From Panorpa germanica (lineage: Eukaryota; Arthropoda; Insecta; Mecoptera; Panorpidae): a DNA stretch of 64,000 bases. The stretch covers positions 1,860,001-1,924,000 of the forward strand of contig OY783205.1 of the NCBI GenBank assembly GCA_963678705.1, in the 5' to 3' direction. Both the position numbers and the translations under genes were made by a program. Below are positions 1-12,854 of this stretch, in pieces. The notes under the pieces were generated by a model. The model did not search any database and had not been told where the DNA came from. It saw nothing but the letters and a program-made list of their open reading frames with translations. The first letter of the stretch is position 1. Each line of letters begins with the position of its first letter.

Positions 1-835
1 AAAATTCCAGTACATAGTACGTTATACACTAAATTAAAATGGAAGTTGGAATCTTTTCAGCACACCAAAATTGAAAAGGACAATATGTTGTGCAGGAAGA
101 GACTGTCAAAGTATAACTAGTAAACATCTAAATATTATTTTTCATTATTTTACAAAGCTTTACAATCGTTCTGTTTCCATATAATTTTTTTTGGTAATTT
201 AGAGAAATTGATAAATGGAAAAATTTATTGAAATTTAATGAAGAATCATTTTTTTAATTCCTTCTTGACTACAGTCTTCTGAATAATTTACTTTCCGATT
301 CATTTTCTCCTTAATTCGTTTTTTTAGTAAATAAATATTGGATTTATAATTTTCCTATACTGATGTCCAAATTATTATTTTGATCAACAACTATTGGTTC
401 ATGCCGCAGTAACCTATAATTAGAACAAATATAATTAGTTTAAGTTCTTGGTATTCAAAGATAAATAATTTCTTATTCAATTTAAATGAAAGCATTTATT
501 TTAGTATTTATATGTGCTTTGAAAAAGCTGATTCCACAAGTTCCTCCGTATTTTTTGCATGTACCGATAACAATACAATCAATAATGCTGCTACTTCATT
601 TTTACATTTTGTCTGTTTTCATTATCCATTACTGTTTTACTAAAATAAAATTCAAGAAATGAACTCCTAAAAGGTTTCAGCTTGATTGATGTTGAAATAC
701 GAAACGCAAATCCGGAAGTTAATTGACTGTCATTGTAAAATTGTATAATCGTTTCACCTTCGTCTGTTGTATAATCTATCAACTTTCCTTTCTATCAAGT
801 TGTGTATTTCTAATTCAGTTTTTTTTATTTTGTAG

Positions 836-2402
836 GAGAGAGACCTGCAAAATGTACGGTGTGTTCAAAAAGTTTTATTTCCAATGGTCATTTGTATACA
901 CATATGAAATCACACAAGAAAGACAAAAAACATATTTGTGAAGAATGTCCTAAAGCTTTCAAAACCTTAAAGGACTTGAACATACATAAAATATTGCACA
1001 GCGGTTATGCTCCTTTTGTATGCGATATTTGTACCAAAGGTAATAATTTAAATTGTTTTCTTAAAGGGACTAATAACCTATGATCTTTCTTTAACCAGTT
1101 TAAGATTTTAATCGACGATAGATCTTTCTGAGGGGCTGCGTGCCTCAAAATAAAATATTAAATTACACTTACAGATAGTGATTTGTAATCTAAAGTAATA
1201 ATTATTCCTTTAAACTTAACGTTTAATAGGAAATATATTCTATTATTTTCCAAATATTTTTATTATTACAGCTACTAGCTGTTACACACCAAAGTACACT
1301 CGTACATTCTTTAACATAATTCTTTTACATTGTAAACCTCAAAAAATGTATGTAAAAGGTAAACTTTATTATGATAAAGAAGCATTACATAAATGTTATT
1401 GTATTTTGGCAAATTAATATCTAGTATCTGTAATTTCTAACTCTGATAAAACGGAATCACCAGGACATTAAATGCAAAATTATTCTGCTCTTAATTAAAA
1501 ACCATTTTGTTTTCATGTACCATAACGCCAAACCAGTAAGAACCGTGATTCTTGTCGCTTTGAAAACTTTTATCAATTTCGTATTTTATTCAATTCGGTT
1601 TATTATAAATCATACAAGAAAATAATTCTTTCTCGTTTACATTCATATAAAATTCTTTGTTACTTTATTACATAAAATAAACAAAAAAACGGCATCAAAT
1701 ATTTTATGTAAGCTATAATCTTTTTTCTGTAAAATAATATTCAGATCCTCTTTACTAAAATTAATTTAACAACAGATTGTCAGTAAATTTGGTGTATCTC
1801 TCTCTGCCTACATTTTAGGCTTTCAAGAATTATTAAACGAAATCTGTACCTTTCTTTATAATAAATAAGAACATGTTTCTTATACTTGTAATTATTTAAA
1901 CCTCGTTAATTCATTTATTTATCATCAATTAATATTTTAAACATTTCATTTTTCAGGTTTCAATCGAGCAAATAATTTAGCCAAGCATCTGCGCTTACAT
2001 GCAGGAATAAAGCCATATTCCTGTGAAACATGTCCATTTACATTTCCAACTTCCTCACAACTTAAGATACATGTCCGGAGTCACACAGGGGAGCGCCCAT
2101 ATGTATGTCACTGCGGAAAGGCTTTCGCGTCATCTAGCGGTATCGCCAGACATCGCCGGAAACAGCATGAAACAGATCGTGGCAAAACCAATGAAAAAAC
2201 AGAAAGACTTCAAAATCAGAATGTTGAAAATACCACAAAAGATATTTTATGGGTATACGAAATGCAAGACGGTGAAGACTTAGATAGTCAAATTTTAGAG
2301 AATGTTGAAATTATTAACCAGAGTGTCATTGATTTAAATAAATCAAGCGGCGAATTAGATATTATTAATAATCTTGTGCATTTAGCAGGAAATCCGATTT
2401 AA
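836..2402 (+). CDS. C2H2 zinc-finger protein, 3' part of gene (two exons)
   Basis: This is the 3' end of a multi-finger DNA-binding protein, probably a nuclear transcription factor. The exons are 836-1039 and 1957-2402 (stop TAA 2400-2402). The intron has GTAATA at its donor and TTTTCAG at its acceptor and splits the third finger (CDICTKG/FNRANN). Five fingers are visible, joined by TGERP-type linkers: CTVC, CEEC, CDIC, CETC and a last one reading YVCHCGKAF. The last finger has one residue between its cysteines instead of two, so its zinc binding may be weak. An acidic, Asn-rich tail of about 75 residues follows. The first exon here begins inside a linker (phase needs one upstream base), so the start and any ZAD domain lie outside the window or were not found in 1-835, where I see no other finger. 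A polyadenylation signal AATAAA sits at 2546-2551. Confidence 0.85.
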
Positions 2403-3683
2403 ACTACAATTCAGTAAGTAATGATTTAAAATCTAGCAAAGTCTTAATTCAGGAATTAAAATACGTAATTAAATTAAAAAATGCACGATAATATATATGC
2501 AAATAACAGAACAATTTTAATTATAATAATAATATATTTATTTTCAATAAAATAAATTTCTTTGTAGTGTAAAGCTTGCATATTTTAGGTTTTTTTTATA
2601 TAATTCTGTATTTTGATCAATTAATTTTCAACTAAATTATGTTAAATTTATTATCAAGGATTATATATAATACGCCACAGTGTTCGAAATAGATTAAAAG
2701 TAATTGAAATTTGAATAATATTTCGTAGAAATAGTTACGAAGTTTAAAATGTTCTGTATTATTTGCTATAATTTTAAAATAGTTACAGTGGTATAGTAAG
2801 TTACTGTAATGATGGTTGACACACTTTTCATGTGTGTACAGCGTACGAGCAGATTTAAGTAACATTTGTTCAACTTTTCTTGAACAAACAATTTATATGA
2901 ATCTGAATCGTGTAAGGCAGGCTTAAGAATGATTAAAATTCAAACTAATTTAAATTATAAAATTGTAATAATTTTTTCAAATTAAATTATAAAATCTATT
3001 ATAGAGATTAGTTTTTGTAAAAAAATCTGTCTTATACTTTTAACTACATATTATGAATGAAAAAATAACGAAATTTAGTATTTTATATAATAGATAATCA
3101 AATTTTTTAAACTAATGATAATTTTGTAATCTTGAAGTATATATTTTACTAAAAAACACTTGTCTTGAAATTATCAAGACAGTCAGTCACAGTTATTATT
3201 TGTGATCTACGGATAAATTTAAAAGTTTTAGACAAATATTATTATAGCTACAATTATTTTAGAAGATATTTTAAGTTGTAATGTCATGGAATCCTGATAA
3301 TGCTTTTTGTGCTACTCTCATTTTGGTAAGATTTGTTTTCTTTCTTTATATATATGATAATTTTTTGTAGGCTGGCTTGTCAGACCTGTTCGAATATTAT
3401 TAATAATGTTATAGTATTTTCCTCTTGAGTTTTAATTTTTGCAATTCAAAAATATTGGGCATTATCTAAAAAAGAAATCACTACAAAAAATACGTGTAGA
3501 GAAATTATTTATACAAATGTGATATTCGTAGCTGCGTTAAAACTAGGATAAAAAATAAGTTAATATTAAAACGTGACTAATTTATAATTAAAATAAAGTT
3601 TATTATAATTAAATATATACATTTTTTTTCATTTTCAACATAACATATGATATAAATATAGTATATGAATAACATAAATATAA
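2403..3683. other. Convergent intergenic spacer / 3' UTRs
   Basis: Very AT-rich spacer between two zinc-finger genes transcribed towards each other. It holds the AATAAA signal of the upstream gene (2546-2551) and, on the minus strand, an AATAAA (3599-3604) that fits the end of the ZAD gene. I see no other gene or recognisable repeat. Confidence 0.6.
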
Positions 3684-6600
3684 TTATTTTGATTTAGGTT
3701 CATGATTATTTTTAATGTGTTTCTTTAATGCAGATGTAGAAGTGTATTTGTTGCTGCATAACTTGCAGGCGAATGGTTTAATTCCACTGTGGATCCATGA
3801 ATGCTGAGTTAGATGAGAACTTTGGCTGAAGCTTCGGCCGCATGTATTACATAAAAATCTTCTTTCACCTGAAATAAAATAATCAAAAGTAATATAATAT
3901 AAACCATGATCTTCTTGTTAAACATGTATTATTCATATTGTCGAAAAGACTGAGTATAGAGCTCAATTGATTTTAAATTAAAGAAAAAGAAAAAAAAATT
4001 CTAAAATCTTCTAATTTAGAAATCTATTAAAAAAAGTCACACCTCCGATTGAAAATCCTATAATCTAGTGTTTCCTCAATGGGCTTGTGTCGTATGTCTT
4101 AATTTCTACAAAAGTGTACTGTATATTGATAAAGTGGGTTACTAGAACCTCAAATGTTCAATTATTTTTTAATAACTCCTTATATGTTAAGGTTTTAATA
4201 TTAACAATTAAAAAAGTCATTTTGTCTCTTTAATTATTAAAGGGATTCAACGTTGTACACATTCCAAGTGCATGTGACATCACAATCCTTGTGTAAGGTT
4301 GCCAACCTTACAGCTCATAAATCTCTGCTATATCAATACATATATATATCAAATATTATTTAAAGCTATTTCAAGGAACACTCAAATTCCAATATTATGT
4401 CTGCCTTAGCAGGGTTAAATAAAATAAAAACTTATTATTTGATTTGACTTGATTATTCGACTACCAACAGCTACAAAAGATTACCACAGCTCTGACCTAC
4501 TCAACAAATAACTGACGTTAAAATGCATTTCAGTTTTAATATTTCCATTTCGAGCTCTTTCGCTTATGAGTAGTTGGACCGCAAAGGGTTAAAACAATCC
4601 GGTCAGTATTTTTAGAAAAGGTACTTTGACCAAATTTGAAAGACCCTAATAATCTGCCATTTTCTGCCGCAAAACTTTGGTAACTAAACTGTTAATTAAT
4701 GTATTTAGAAGACCAAACAATTCCTTAATAAAAATATATAACATCAAAATGAAATTGAATTGAATTATTGTTACTTTAATTTATTAAATATAAAATTTGA
4801 GTAAAGCACTGAACTAACCCGTATGACTCGTCATGTGTTTTCTAAGGTGATCTGCAGTGGTGTATCGGTTCCCGCAAATATTGCACAGGTGGGGTTTAAC
4901 TTCGGAATGTACAGTCTTTATATGAGCGTTCAAATTAATGTTTGCCGTAAATTTCTTCCCACAAAAGGGGCAAGAATGATGTTTTGCACCTGTGTGTGTT
5001 TTTAAATGGTATTTTAATCCACCAATAGTTGTAAAGGCACGATCGCAAAGGTTACACAATAAGTGTTCTTCCTTATGCAATTTCTTGTGTTTATACAATT
5101 CTAAAGAATCTGAAAAAAACTTGTCACATATAGAACAGACATAGCTTACATGCTCAATACTAACATGCTGAGCTCTATGCCTCTCTAAATTTACTCGTCG
5201 TTGAAATGTCTTATCGCATATTTCGCAAGTAAAACATTTAATATATCTAGTATCTGCTTCTGTCTCAGTTATTTGTTGAATGGCACTTTGCGTTTCAGAT
5301 TTTGAATCCGAAATATCGTCATTGAAATCTGTTATAATTTGGTCGTAACTATCAGAGTCTTGTACATCTACCCCATTTACATGTGAATTATTTCTGCTGT
5401 CCATGTGTTCTCTTCTATGAGTTTCTAATAAGGGTAATCTATTAAAGGATAATCCACATGTATTGCAAACTAAACAAAATTCGTTGTGAGTGTGTGCTAA
5501 GTGTCTAGTTAAACTAAATTGCCTTGTGAAAATCTCATCACATTTTGGACATTTATATCGTTGTTCTGTTAACGGTTTTTTAAAAGTAACTGGTCCAGCG
5601 TAATCCGTTTCATCAAAGATTACATCCGTTTTAGTATGGCTGACATATCCGGTATCATCACTTCGTATAATACGTACCATTCCATCTTTTATTTCCTCTG
5701 AACTTTCCACTGCTTTAGCCTCCAACGTTTTTAAATTTTCCAATGATTTTGCGGCATCAATATTTTGTTCCAAAGAACAATCTATGTTTTGTAAATTTTT
5801 ATCATCATAATTGTTTTCACCATTGGTAATATTGCCATCAGGCAAGTATAGCTCCTCGTCATGTTGTTCCAAAGTTGTTTCGTCATTTATATTATATCTG
5901 CTATAAATGATATACTGTTGATTTTCCTCGTCATATTGGATAATATCACCGTTCATGAAGTTAGTCTCATCCGTTGTTTCGTCGGTGTAAATAATATTTG
6001 TATTATTTTCCGTAACACTTTCATGTTCTAATTCTGTACAATTATAATCTATTGTTTGCACCACATCTATTGGATTTTCATTGTTTATTTCTCCAATTGG
6101 TTCTTCTTTAACATTGAATTCATTCACGTTTTCATCAACTACTAATAAATCTGTCAATAACTGTGATGGTTCCTCATATTCTTTATCATTTATTTGTATA
6201 TTTATCGTACCGTCTTCATGCAAAGTTATCTGTTCAGTAGACACTTTGGGTAAATTTATAAATTCCGATAAATCAGATAAATCCTCATTATTTTCTTCCA
6301 AAAACTCCGTTACATTATCATCAGATTCAATATTCATATGATATTTTTCAATATGTTTCGTTAAATAATCGCTATTAATAAAGCCTACGTTATTATTCTG
6401 ACAAACTCCACAAAAATAAATATCCTGAAATACTTTGTGGCTTAACCTCTTATGTCTTAGAAGAATTTTCCTTATAGCAAAATGTTTCATACAATATGTG
6501 CACGTGTAAGGCCTGTCACCACTGTGAGCTTCTTTCATATGTCTTTTTAAATCATCTATATTACAAAAACCATTGTTGCAATAATGGCATACATTAGCTT

Positions 6601-7987
6601 TATGATATTTCATGTGGTATGTTAAATTCGCTGGCACATTAAAAGTTCTGTCACATATCTTACAACATACATTCTCTTCTTGTGTTTTATTAATATTGTG
6701 AAATGACTTATGAACACCTAATCCTTTTACAGTTTCAAATCGTTTATGACAAATATTACACGTTAAATTGTCCAGAATTTTACAATGTTCGGCCTTCTTA
6801 TGTCGAGTCAATAAACTTTTGTGAGTAAATTCAATGTTACAAATACTACATGGAAAACTTATAGCTTTAAAATGTTCTAACAAATTATGTTCATTTAATT
6901 TATCATAAATTGGAAATTCTGCATTACAAACATCGCAGGTGTATTTGGTGTCAAGTGGAATATCATTTAAGTCATGCTTGTATCTCAGGTGGGAGCGTAA
7001 GGTGGTTTCATTTAAAAATTTGCAACCACATATTTTACATTCTTCCCCCAGGTTCAAAGTCATTTCAGTTCCATTTTCTGCACTTGTAAAAAGTACCCCA
7101 CTCCTAAAGTCTTCATGTTTATTACAATTAGATAACGTTGGAACACCAGACTCCATAATGTACGGTGTTATAGGTTTTGGGGCTATTCTAATTTCTTTTC
7201 TACTTCTTTCAACATTAGGAATTTTAACATTCTGATTTATTGGTTGCTTAACAATTACTGCTTCCTCTAGTTGAACCTGAATTTCCTCAGCTTTATCTGT
7301 ACTGTTGACGGTTTCTGCTATATTATTTTCTGATTCCTCAATAATATAATTACTGATATTCATAGCAGTGCTTCCGGCGGCTGAATTTGAATCATCTTCG
7401 TAACTCGTAAGAAAATTATCATTATTTTCTTCACAGTCTGACCGATCTTGTATTAAGTATTCCACATTGGAATTTTCCGACAATAATTGTTTCAATTTCG
7501 CTTCATTCTGTTGACAATGCTGTTTAAAAAAGTAAGCATCGCGTACTTTGCAGATACATTCCATGCAAATTTGTGAAGGAAGATTATCCTCATCAGATAT
7601 CTGAAATAAAATTATGCTTGGATGACATTGTAAGTGCTTGAATCTTCATTCAGAGTGGTGAAGCTATATTTGTTAACAAATTGTTATATATTAGAAAAGG
7701 CTATAATTATCTGAAGTGTTAATGATGCTTGTAATTTAAGTTATGTAATTCCTTCTATAAATACGCAGTCGTCTTAATTTGAAATATTATGTGACTAAAT
7801 TACATATAATTAATATTAGTAAATGAATTGCACAAACCTGTATTTGCGTACATAAAAAAAGCATATCTGTAATAACAATAACAGTATTTTGTGCAGTTTT
7901 GATCAAGTTTTTTACAGGCTGCATATTGTCATTTTCATTCAAACATGTTCTACATATTTTATCAAATTTTAAGATTAAATTCTCCAT
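3684..7987 (-). CDS. ZAD-domain, 17-finger C2H2 zinc-finger protein
   Basis: A complete three-exon gene can be assembled: exon 1 7987-7838, exon 2 7600-4819, exon 3 3868-3684, giving 1038 residues with consistent splice phases (0 and 1). Residues about 10-85 form a zinc-finger-associated domain (ZAD, an arthropod dimerisation module) with CRTC at 12-15 and CMEC at 62-65; the first intron cuts through it. Fingers 1-8 lie at about 238-471, an acidic Asn/Glu-rich linker at 472-733, fingers 9-10 at 734-782 and fingers 11-17 at about 842-1033. The linker contains a VKEE motif of the sumoylation type. Finger 8 has an enlarged loop between its cysteines (CGVC) and histidines. The large number of fingers suggests a sequence-specific DNA-binding protein, but the target cannot be told. 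The exon 2/3 intron contains a truncated MITE. The start is the only Met that supplies the whole ZAD. Confidence 0.92.
4078..4533 (-). repeat. Truncated AATGGGCTTGTG-family MITE in ZAD gene intron 2
   Basis: Begins with the family terminus AATGGGCTTGTG and runs about 455 bp in the reverse orientation before similarity stops near the GACGTTAAAATGCATTTCA segment. The other terminus is missing. It matches the copies at 27014, 45007 and 46393 along this length. Confidence 0.85.
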
Positions 7988-8644
7988 TTTTTGTAGTTAA
8001 TCTACAAATGTAATAGGTCATAGTATTTATTATTTTAATTAGTCAGTTTCATTTCTGTCAGTTTTCCAGTTACAAAACTCTACTGTGAACTCTACGCTTC
8101 AATTAATAAATATCACCACCCATTCCAGGCACAATATAATCTATTGAGATAAGATTTTCAAAATAGAGTATTTAAATTAATCTGTTCCATTAATTGTTTA
8201 TTATATGCAATATACAATTTACGGTGTGAAAATTTTAGTGATTTAATTATTACAATATATTAATTAGAACATTAGTAAACACCGTTTCACATTTTGAATA
8301 TTGTAAGGTACTATCGGTAATATAGGTACACATAAAGTGTCAAATTATAGTGCTGCCAGATGTTATGTTCCTTCCATATCTAAAGTCAGCAAAGTAGGAA
8401 AACGTACGAGAAGTACGATATGACAGGTGCATAATTAAAAATCATATTTAATTACTAAACTTTATAGAATGACATTTATTGTTACATAATGCATATAATA
8501 AATAACACATAAAATTGAATTTTATAATTATATATTAAAATAATTAATGAAACGAATGTCTAGTATAGTACAAATTTAGTTGGAATTAATAATTATTAAT
8601 TACCAAATAACAATTGTGTAGCCGGCTCAATTCCTAAAAGAATC
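7988..8644. promoter_or_regulatory. Shared 5' region of two divergent genes
   Basis: A 657-bp spacer separates the start codons of the minus-strand ZAD gene and the plus-strand dephospho-CoA kinase gene. Both promoters must lie here or in their 5' UTRs. I see no convincing TATA box or transposon; head-to-head arrangement suggests a bidirectional promoter, which is an inference. Confidence 0.45.
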
Positions 8645-10781
8645 ATGTATATTGTTGGTTTGACTGGTGGTATTAGTACTGGCAAAAGCACGGTTTCTAA
8701 GATATTTGTCGAACATGGAATACCTGTTATAGATGCTGATGTTATTGCAAGAAAAGGTTTGTGATCCATCGTTGTACTTGTTTGAACATTTCATATTTCT
8801 CGTGGTATAAATTCTGAATAATTTTATCCTCAGTTGTCGAACCCGGACAACCTGCCTGGAAGAAGATTCATGCTGAATTTGGAAAAGAAGTTTTTGATGA
8901 AAATGGCGAATTAAATAGAGTATTATTAGGAAAGATTATATTTGACGATATTGAAAAAAGAAAGCTCTTAAACAAAATTACACATCCTGAAATACACAAA
9001 AATATGCTTCGACAGGCGGCGAAGTATTTACTTCAAGGACATAAGTTTATTGTACTGGATTTGCCATTGTTGTTTGAATCAGGAAAAATGAGAAATTGGC
9101 TACATAAAATTATAACTGTATCTTGGTAAGAATGTAAATTTTACTTGCATTTGTTATGTAATTGAGAGTTTCTTTTATATAATTAATGAAGCTCATTTTG
9201 GGTGGAGATTAATGGAAACATCAATGAAGTATTTCTATTTCTACAGAGTTATGTCATCTTTAATTAACAGTTAGTAATACATAATACCTTCAGCTTTCCA
9301 TCTCCAATTACTGACAAAGCTATTTATATGTTACATAGTTTTATAACACATATTGCGCTCTAAAACAATTTCAGATTCGTTTAATAAAATTCTTTTTGAT
9401 AATATCTTACGTAAATAGGATTGAAAATTTTAGAATTGAAACGACAAGGCCACCAAGGAAGGTGTGATACTTATTTTGTAGAAGAATTTCAAACGATTTA
9501 TTGATTACTATTGACGGTTTATAATAATAATTGTTTCAAATATGTATTTCACTGAAGTTCTTCAATATTAGTATTGACAAAACTTGCCCAAAATTAATTA
9601 AATAACTATTTGCAGTATGTAGATGCATAGTGAATATTAAAAACGAATTCAATAATGAACAATTAATTAGTTTGTAATTCAAATATATAAATATTAATCA
9701 ATTTATATAGAAGAAGATAACGTGTGGGTTCTTGTATAAAATTTCTTTCTATTTCTTATTCGAATATAAATCTGCTAATATTTCGTAATCAGTCATTTGT
9801 TTTATATCAGCAGGTTATAACATGATTGGAATATCATTCGCATAAGATTACGTGTTATTATAAGACTGATAATTATTAACATGAATTTTATATTTATGTT
9901 CATATTTTAAATGCATTTGAAGTAATTGTACTATTCAATTTTTGATAATTTTAAAATATTAATTATATTTCATTAAATAATCAGTAAAGAGTTACTGTTG
10001 AAAATAATTCTTTGTGATTGATGTATGTGAAATGTACTGATAAAGCTAAATGTTGGAATCTAAAAATGTTATTTTTTTTTAAGTAATCGCAATGTTATTG
10101 AAGAAATTTTATTTCTCGGAGTCGGTACATTTGTGTCGACTCTGATTAGAAATTCCTTTTAACTCCATGGAGGCCCTGGTAGTCACAACCGTAATTTATT
10201 TTTATATAAAAACAAATGGGTATATTTCCCGATAAAAATAATGAAATAACTAATGAAGGTATATTTTTTACGTATGTATAAAGAAGAACGCATGTATTGG
10301 AAGAGTAAATTAGCCTAAACTTGAATATTTTAATATTAAATGAATGTTTCGACACTGAACAGATTTGGATAAAAATGTTGGTTTACTCAGCTGGAAGTAC
10401 CACCACAAAACAAATTTTTGAATTATATTGTACGATAACGTTCTTGTTTTATCTCTTTTTACATATTTATATTCAATTTTTAGTGAAGAAGACCTTCAAC
10501 TCATTAGACTGATGGATAGAAATCAATTATCAGAATTTGATGCCAAGAAACGTATATCTGCTCAGATGCCTCTGGAACAAAAGTGTGACCAATCGGATTT
10601 TGTGATCGAGAATTCTGGAAGTCTAGCGGATACCCGGGACCAGACAATTAGAATTATTGGTGTTCTCAGGGCTAGTCGACAGCATTTAAAACTTCGAGGA
10701 ATTGTTTTAGCTACAGCTACGATAATCTTTTCAGGTTTAGCTTGGTTATTAAACCGGAAATATAAATTTATACAATCGTAA
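8645..10781 (+). CDS. DCAKD: Dephospho-CoA kinase domain-containing protein
   Basis: Phosphorylates the 3'-hydroxyl of dephospho-CoA to make coenzyme A, the last step of CoA synthesis. Three exons, 8645-8756, 8834-9125 and 10484-10781, give 233 residues, close to the ~231 of the animal DCAKD family. The Walker A loop GGISTGKST is at residues 8-16. The fold continues with [13 protein letters not shown], an [11 protein letters not shown]-like segment (here [11 protein letters not shown]), THPEIHKNM and [12 protein letters not shown], all in the usual order. The C-terminal tail (about 207-225) is a hydrophobic segment followed by NRKYK, typical of the animal DCAKD subgroup and suggestive of membrane anchoring. 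The splice phases join cleanly (V split at intron 1, C split at intron 2). A polyadenylation signal AATAAA lies at 11050-11055. Animals also have the bifunctional COASY enzyme; this one-domain protein is the DCAKD type rather than that. Confidence 0.95.
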
Positions 10782-11154
10782 TATCTAGTTTATCAGATTA
10801 TACGTAATAATTTATAGAATTATATTTTAATGATTTTTAAAACTGATAATGTCATGTAATTTGATTTCACATCAGTCTGTTTTCCATGTCAAACTTTGTA
10901 TTTTGTAATGTCAGATCTTTTAATAATATTTTATACATTTCAGATAACTACGAATGATTTAAATAATTTACTCTACTATTACTGTTTACAATAATATTTG
11001 TAATTTTATTGTAAAAGTGCACAAATAATGCTAGTTTACAAATATTGATAATAAATTTTCAATATAAATATGGCTTATTTTAATTTATGTAAAACTTCGA
11101 TTAATAGTTCTTCGATTAATTAATTTTGATTACATTAAGTTAAATCTAAACTAG

Positions 11155-11353
11155 AATGGGCTTGTGATCTCATTTTTTAGAGGTCCTTTAACATTTTTGA
11201 ATGAAATGTAGGTTAATATATTATTGTTATTATTCTTTTAAATATCTAAAAAATGGAGATATAGTTATTTAATATTCGAATTTCCGTTTTTCCGATTGTG
11301 TTAGGTCTGCATATGACATCACAGAAGAAAAAAGTAATCTAGATTATTTTTCT
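11155..11353 (+). repeat. Diverged MITE of the AATGGGCTTGTG family, left part
   Basis: Starts with AATGGGCTTGTG, then the family segment reading CTCATTTTTTAG and a GGAGATATAG block. It is clearly more diverged than the common copies and resembles the copy at 52897. The PIF-like element at 11357 interrupts the locus and no right end could be recognised beyond it. Confidence 0.6.
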
Positions 11354-11356
11354 TTA

Positions 11357-12055
11357 GGGGGCGTCCATAAATTACGTGAGGTGTTTTTTTAAATTTTCTG
11401 TCCCTCCCTCCCCCTTTGGTGAGATGTCGTGAGATTTTATTCAACCCCCTCCCCAATCTCACGTGAGATTTTTCAAAATGTGGGTTTCTTACGTAAACGC
11501 GTTGGATTGTTATTGTAAAAAGAAAAAAAAAATAAAAAACCTTTTATTTACGACTAGTTAAGACTAGTAATCAATATTGCTGACAGTTTAATTATAAGTG
11601 TAATAAAAATTTAACAATAGAATACTTAAATCGTCATTACTGTGATTAAAAAAAGAATATCTACTCTAATTCAGTCCATGGAGAATCATGCGCGGTCTCA
11701 AGAGAGACTATTGGAACCAACATGTCCATATGATTTTCAGTAAAATCATCTGCTCCTTCAACTTCGTTCTGATCTAGCCACTCTAAGCCGTTGGCGCTTG
11801 CGCACAGTAACTCATTAGCTCTGGCATAACGTCCGGCAGAAATTCGCTTAAATACGGTCCCATACTGAGACAGGCCTTAAGCATGTACAATCTAGATTAA
11901 ATAGACCAAAATATTATAATTTTTTTTTGTTTCAATCAGAAAAAAAATTGCGTGATATTTGCCGAGACCCCCCCTCTCTCCAACGGAAGATTAGATGAGA
12001 TTTGACTCGACCCCCTCCCCCCCTTAAACATCTCACGTAATTTATGGACGCCCCC
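11357..12055. mobile_element. PIF/Harbinger-like non-autonomous element (699 bp)
   Basis: The ends are inverted repeats beginning GGGGGCGTCCATAAATTACG and perfect for 24 bp, with looser subterminal similarity further in. A 3-bp direct duplication TTA (11354-11356 and 12056-12058) flanks it. The TWA-type target and the G-rich terminus fit PIF/Harbinger; the assignment is by hallmark, not by a full transposase. A conserved-looking reading frame of about 67 residues lies inside on the minus strand. Related G-rich, ATAAATTACG-containing ends appear at 25421 and 60900. Confidence 0.75.
11661..11864 (-). pseudogene. Transposon-internal coding remnant
   Basis: On the minus strand a reading frame runs from a splice-acceptor-like CCTGTCTCAG at about 11874-11865 to a TAG at 11663-11661, encoding about 67 residues such as RISAGRYARANELL and MDMLVPIVSLETAHDSPW. 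Base composition is clearly richer in G and C than the surroundings, which suggests real coding ancestry. It sits wholly inside the TTA-flanked element and is best read as the last exon of its lost autonomous parent. I do not recognise the family. Confidence 0.45.
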
Positions 12056-12487
12056 TTATTCACATCTATCATAATATAACACTTTATTAGTATGACGACC
12101 AAGCTGTACGTTGTAACATTCAAACCACATGTTCCACATTTCAAATAAGATCAAACGGTACAAAATGAACAAAAACATTTTTTCGCGCGAAATCAATTGT
12201 ATCTAGTCTAACTGGTCTGGCGTTTGTGGTTACATATATAAAATTTAGGTTTTATATGAAAATTACTAAATTATATTTGGATATTTTTTTTTATTTATAG
12301 TAATTTCAGTTTTTTGGTATTATTTAACTTAAAAATTTCTATTGTATTAAAAACTTTTTATTGTATTATTTCATTATTTTACAATTAAGTTTTTATTTGC
12401 GGGAAATTTAATTGCTTATGCGAGACTTGGGACAATATCGCTCATATCAGGACGTCGGTCATCTCTAATTGTAACTGATGTATCCTA

Positions 12488-12741
12488 CCCAGTAAATATC
12501 ACTGGAGTCACTTTTACATCATATTGAAGATGCGCATGATATTTTTGTCATGAAAGAGTTCATTTACAGTTCAGTTTCTCATAATCGTTCATATGAAATG
12601 TCTATTTTATCGGCTACAAATGGCGAAACCACTCCACCTGTCGGAATACATATGAAGATAAAGTTGATGCGAACTATAATTCAAGTGCAATAGTGATAGG
12701 AACGTCACAAAATAGGACACTTCACTAAATTGTTTACTGGG
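12488..12741 (+). mobile_element. CCCAGTAAA-ended MITE, copy 1 (254 bp)
   Basis: The terminal inverted repeat is CCCAGTAAA / TTTACTGGG and the element is flanked by TA on both sides (12486-12487, 12742-12743). The body is nearly the same as the copies at 14205 and, in reverse, 28294. Confidence 0.85.
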
Positions 12742-12796
12742 TACTATAATACGGCGACTTATTAAATAGTAATTGGTATTTGACGTTCTGGTAAAC

Positions 12797-12854
12797 AACT
12801 TTACTATTATTTAGTATTGTTTTATAGAAATTAAGGCATAGTTCACAAGCCCTT
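12797..12854 (+). repeat. Right-end relic of AATGGGCTTGTG-family MITE
   Basis: Only the last ~55 bp of the family are recognisable: a TTTTATAGAAATTAAG block followed by TTCACAAGCCC. Confidence 0.5.

Noticed and set aside
591-782. Minus-strand 63-codon frame
   Set aside because: Lies in what must be an intron of the upstream zinc-finger gene, with no family motif and no coding-like composition.
4823-7235. Plus-strand open frames of 60-98 codons opposite the ZAD gene
   Set aside because: They are antisense shadows of the well-supported minus-strand zinc-finger exon and show no motifs of their own.
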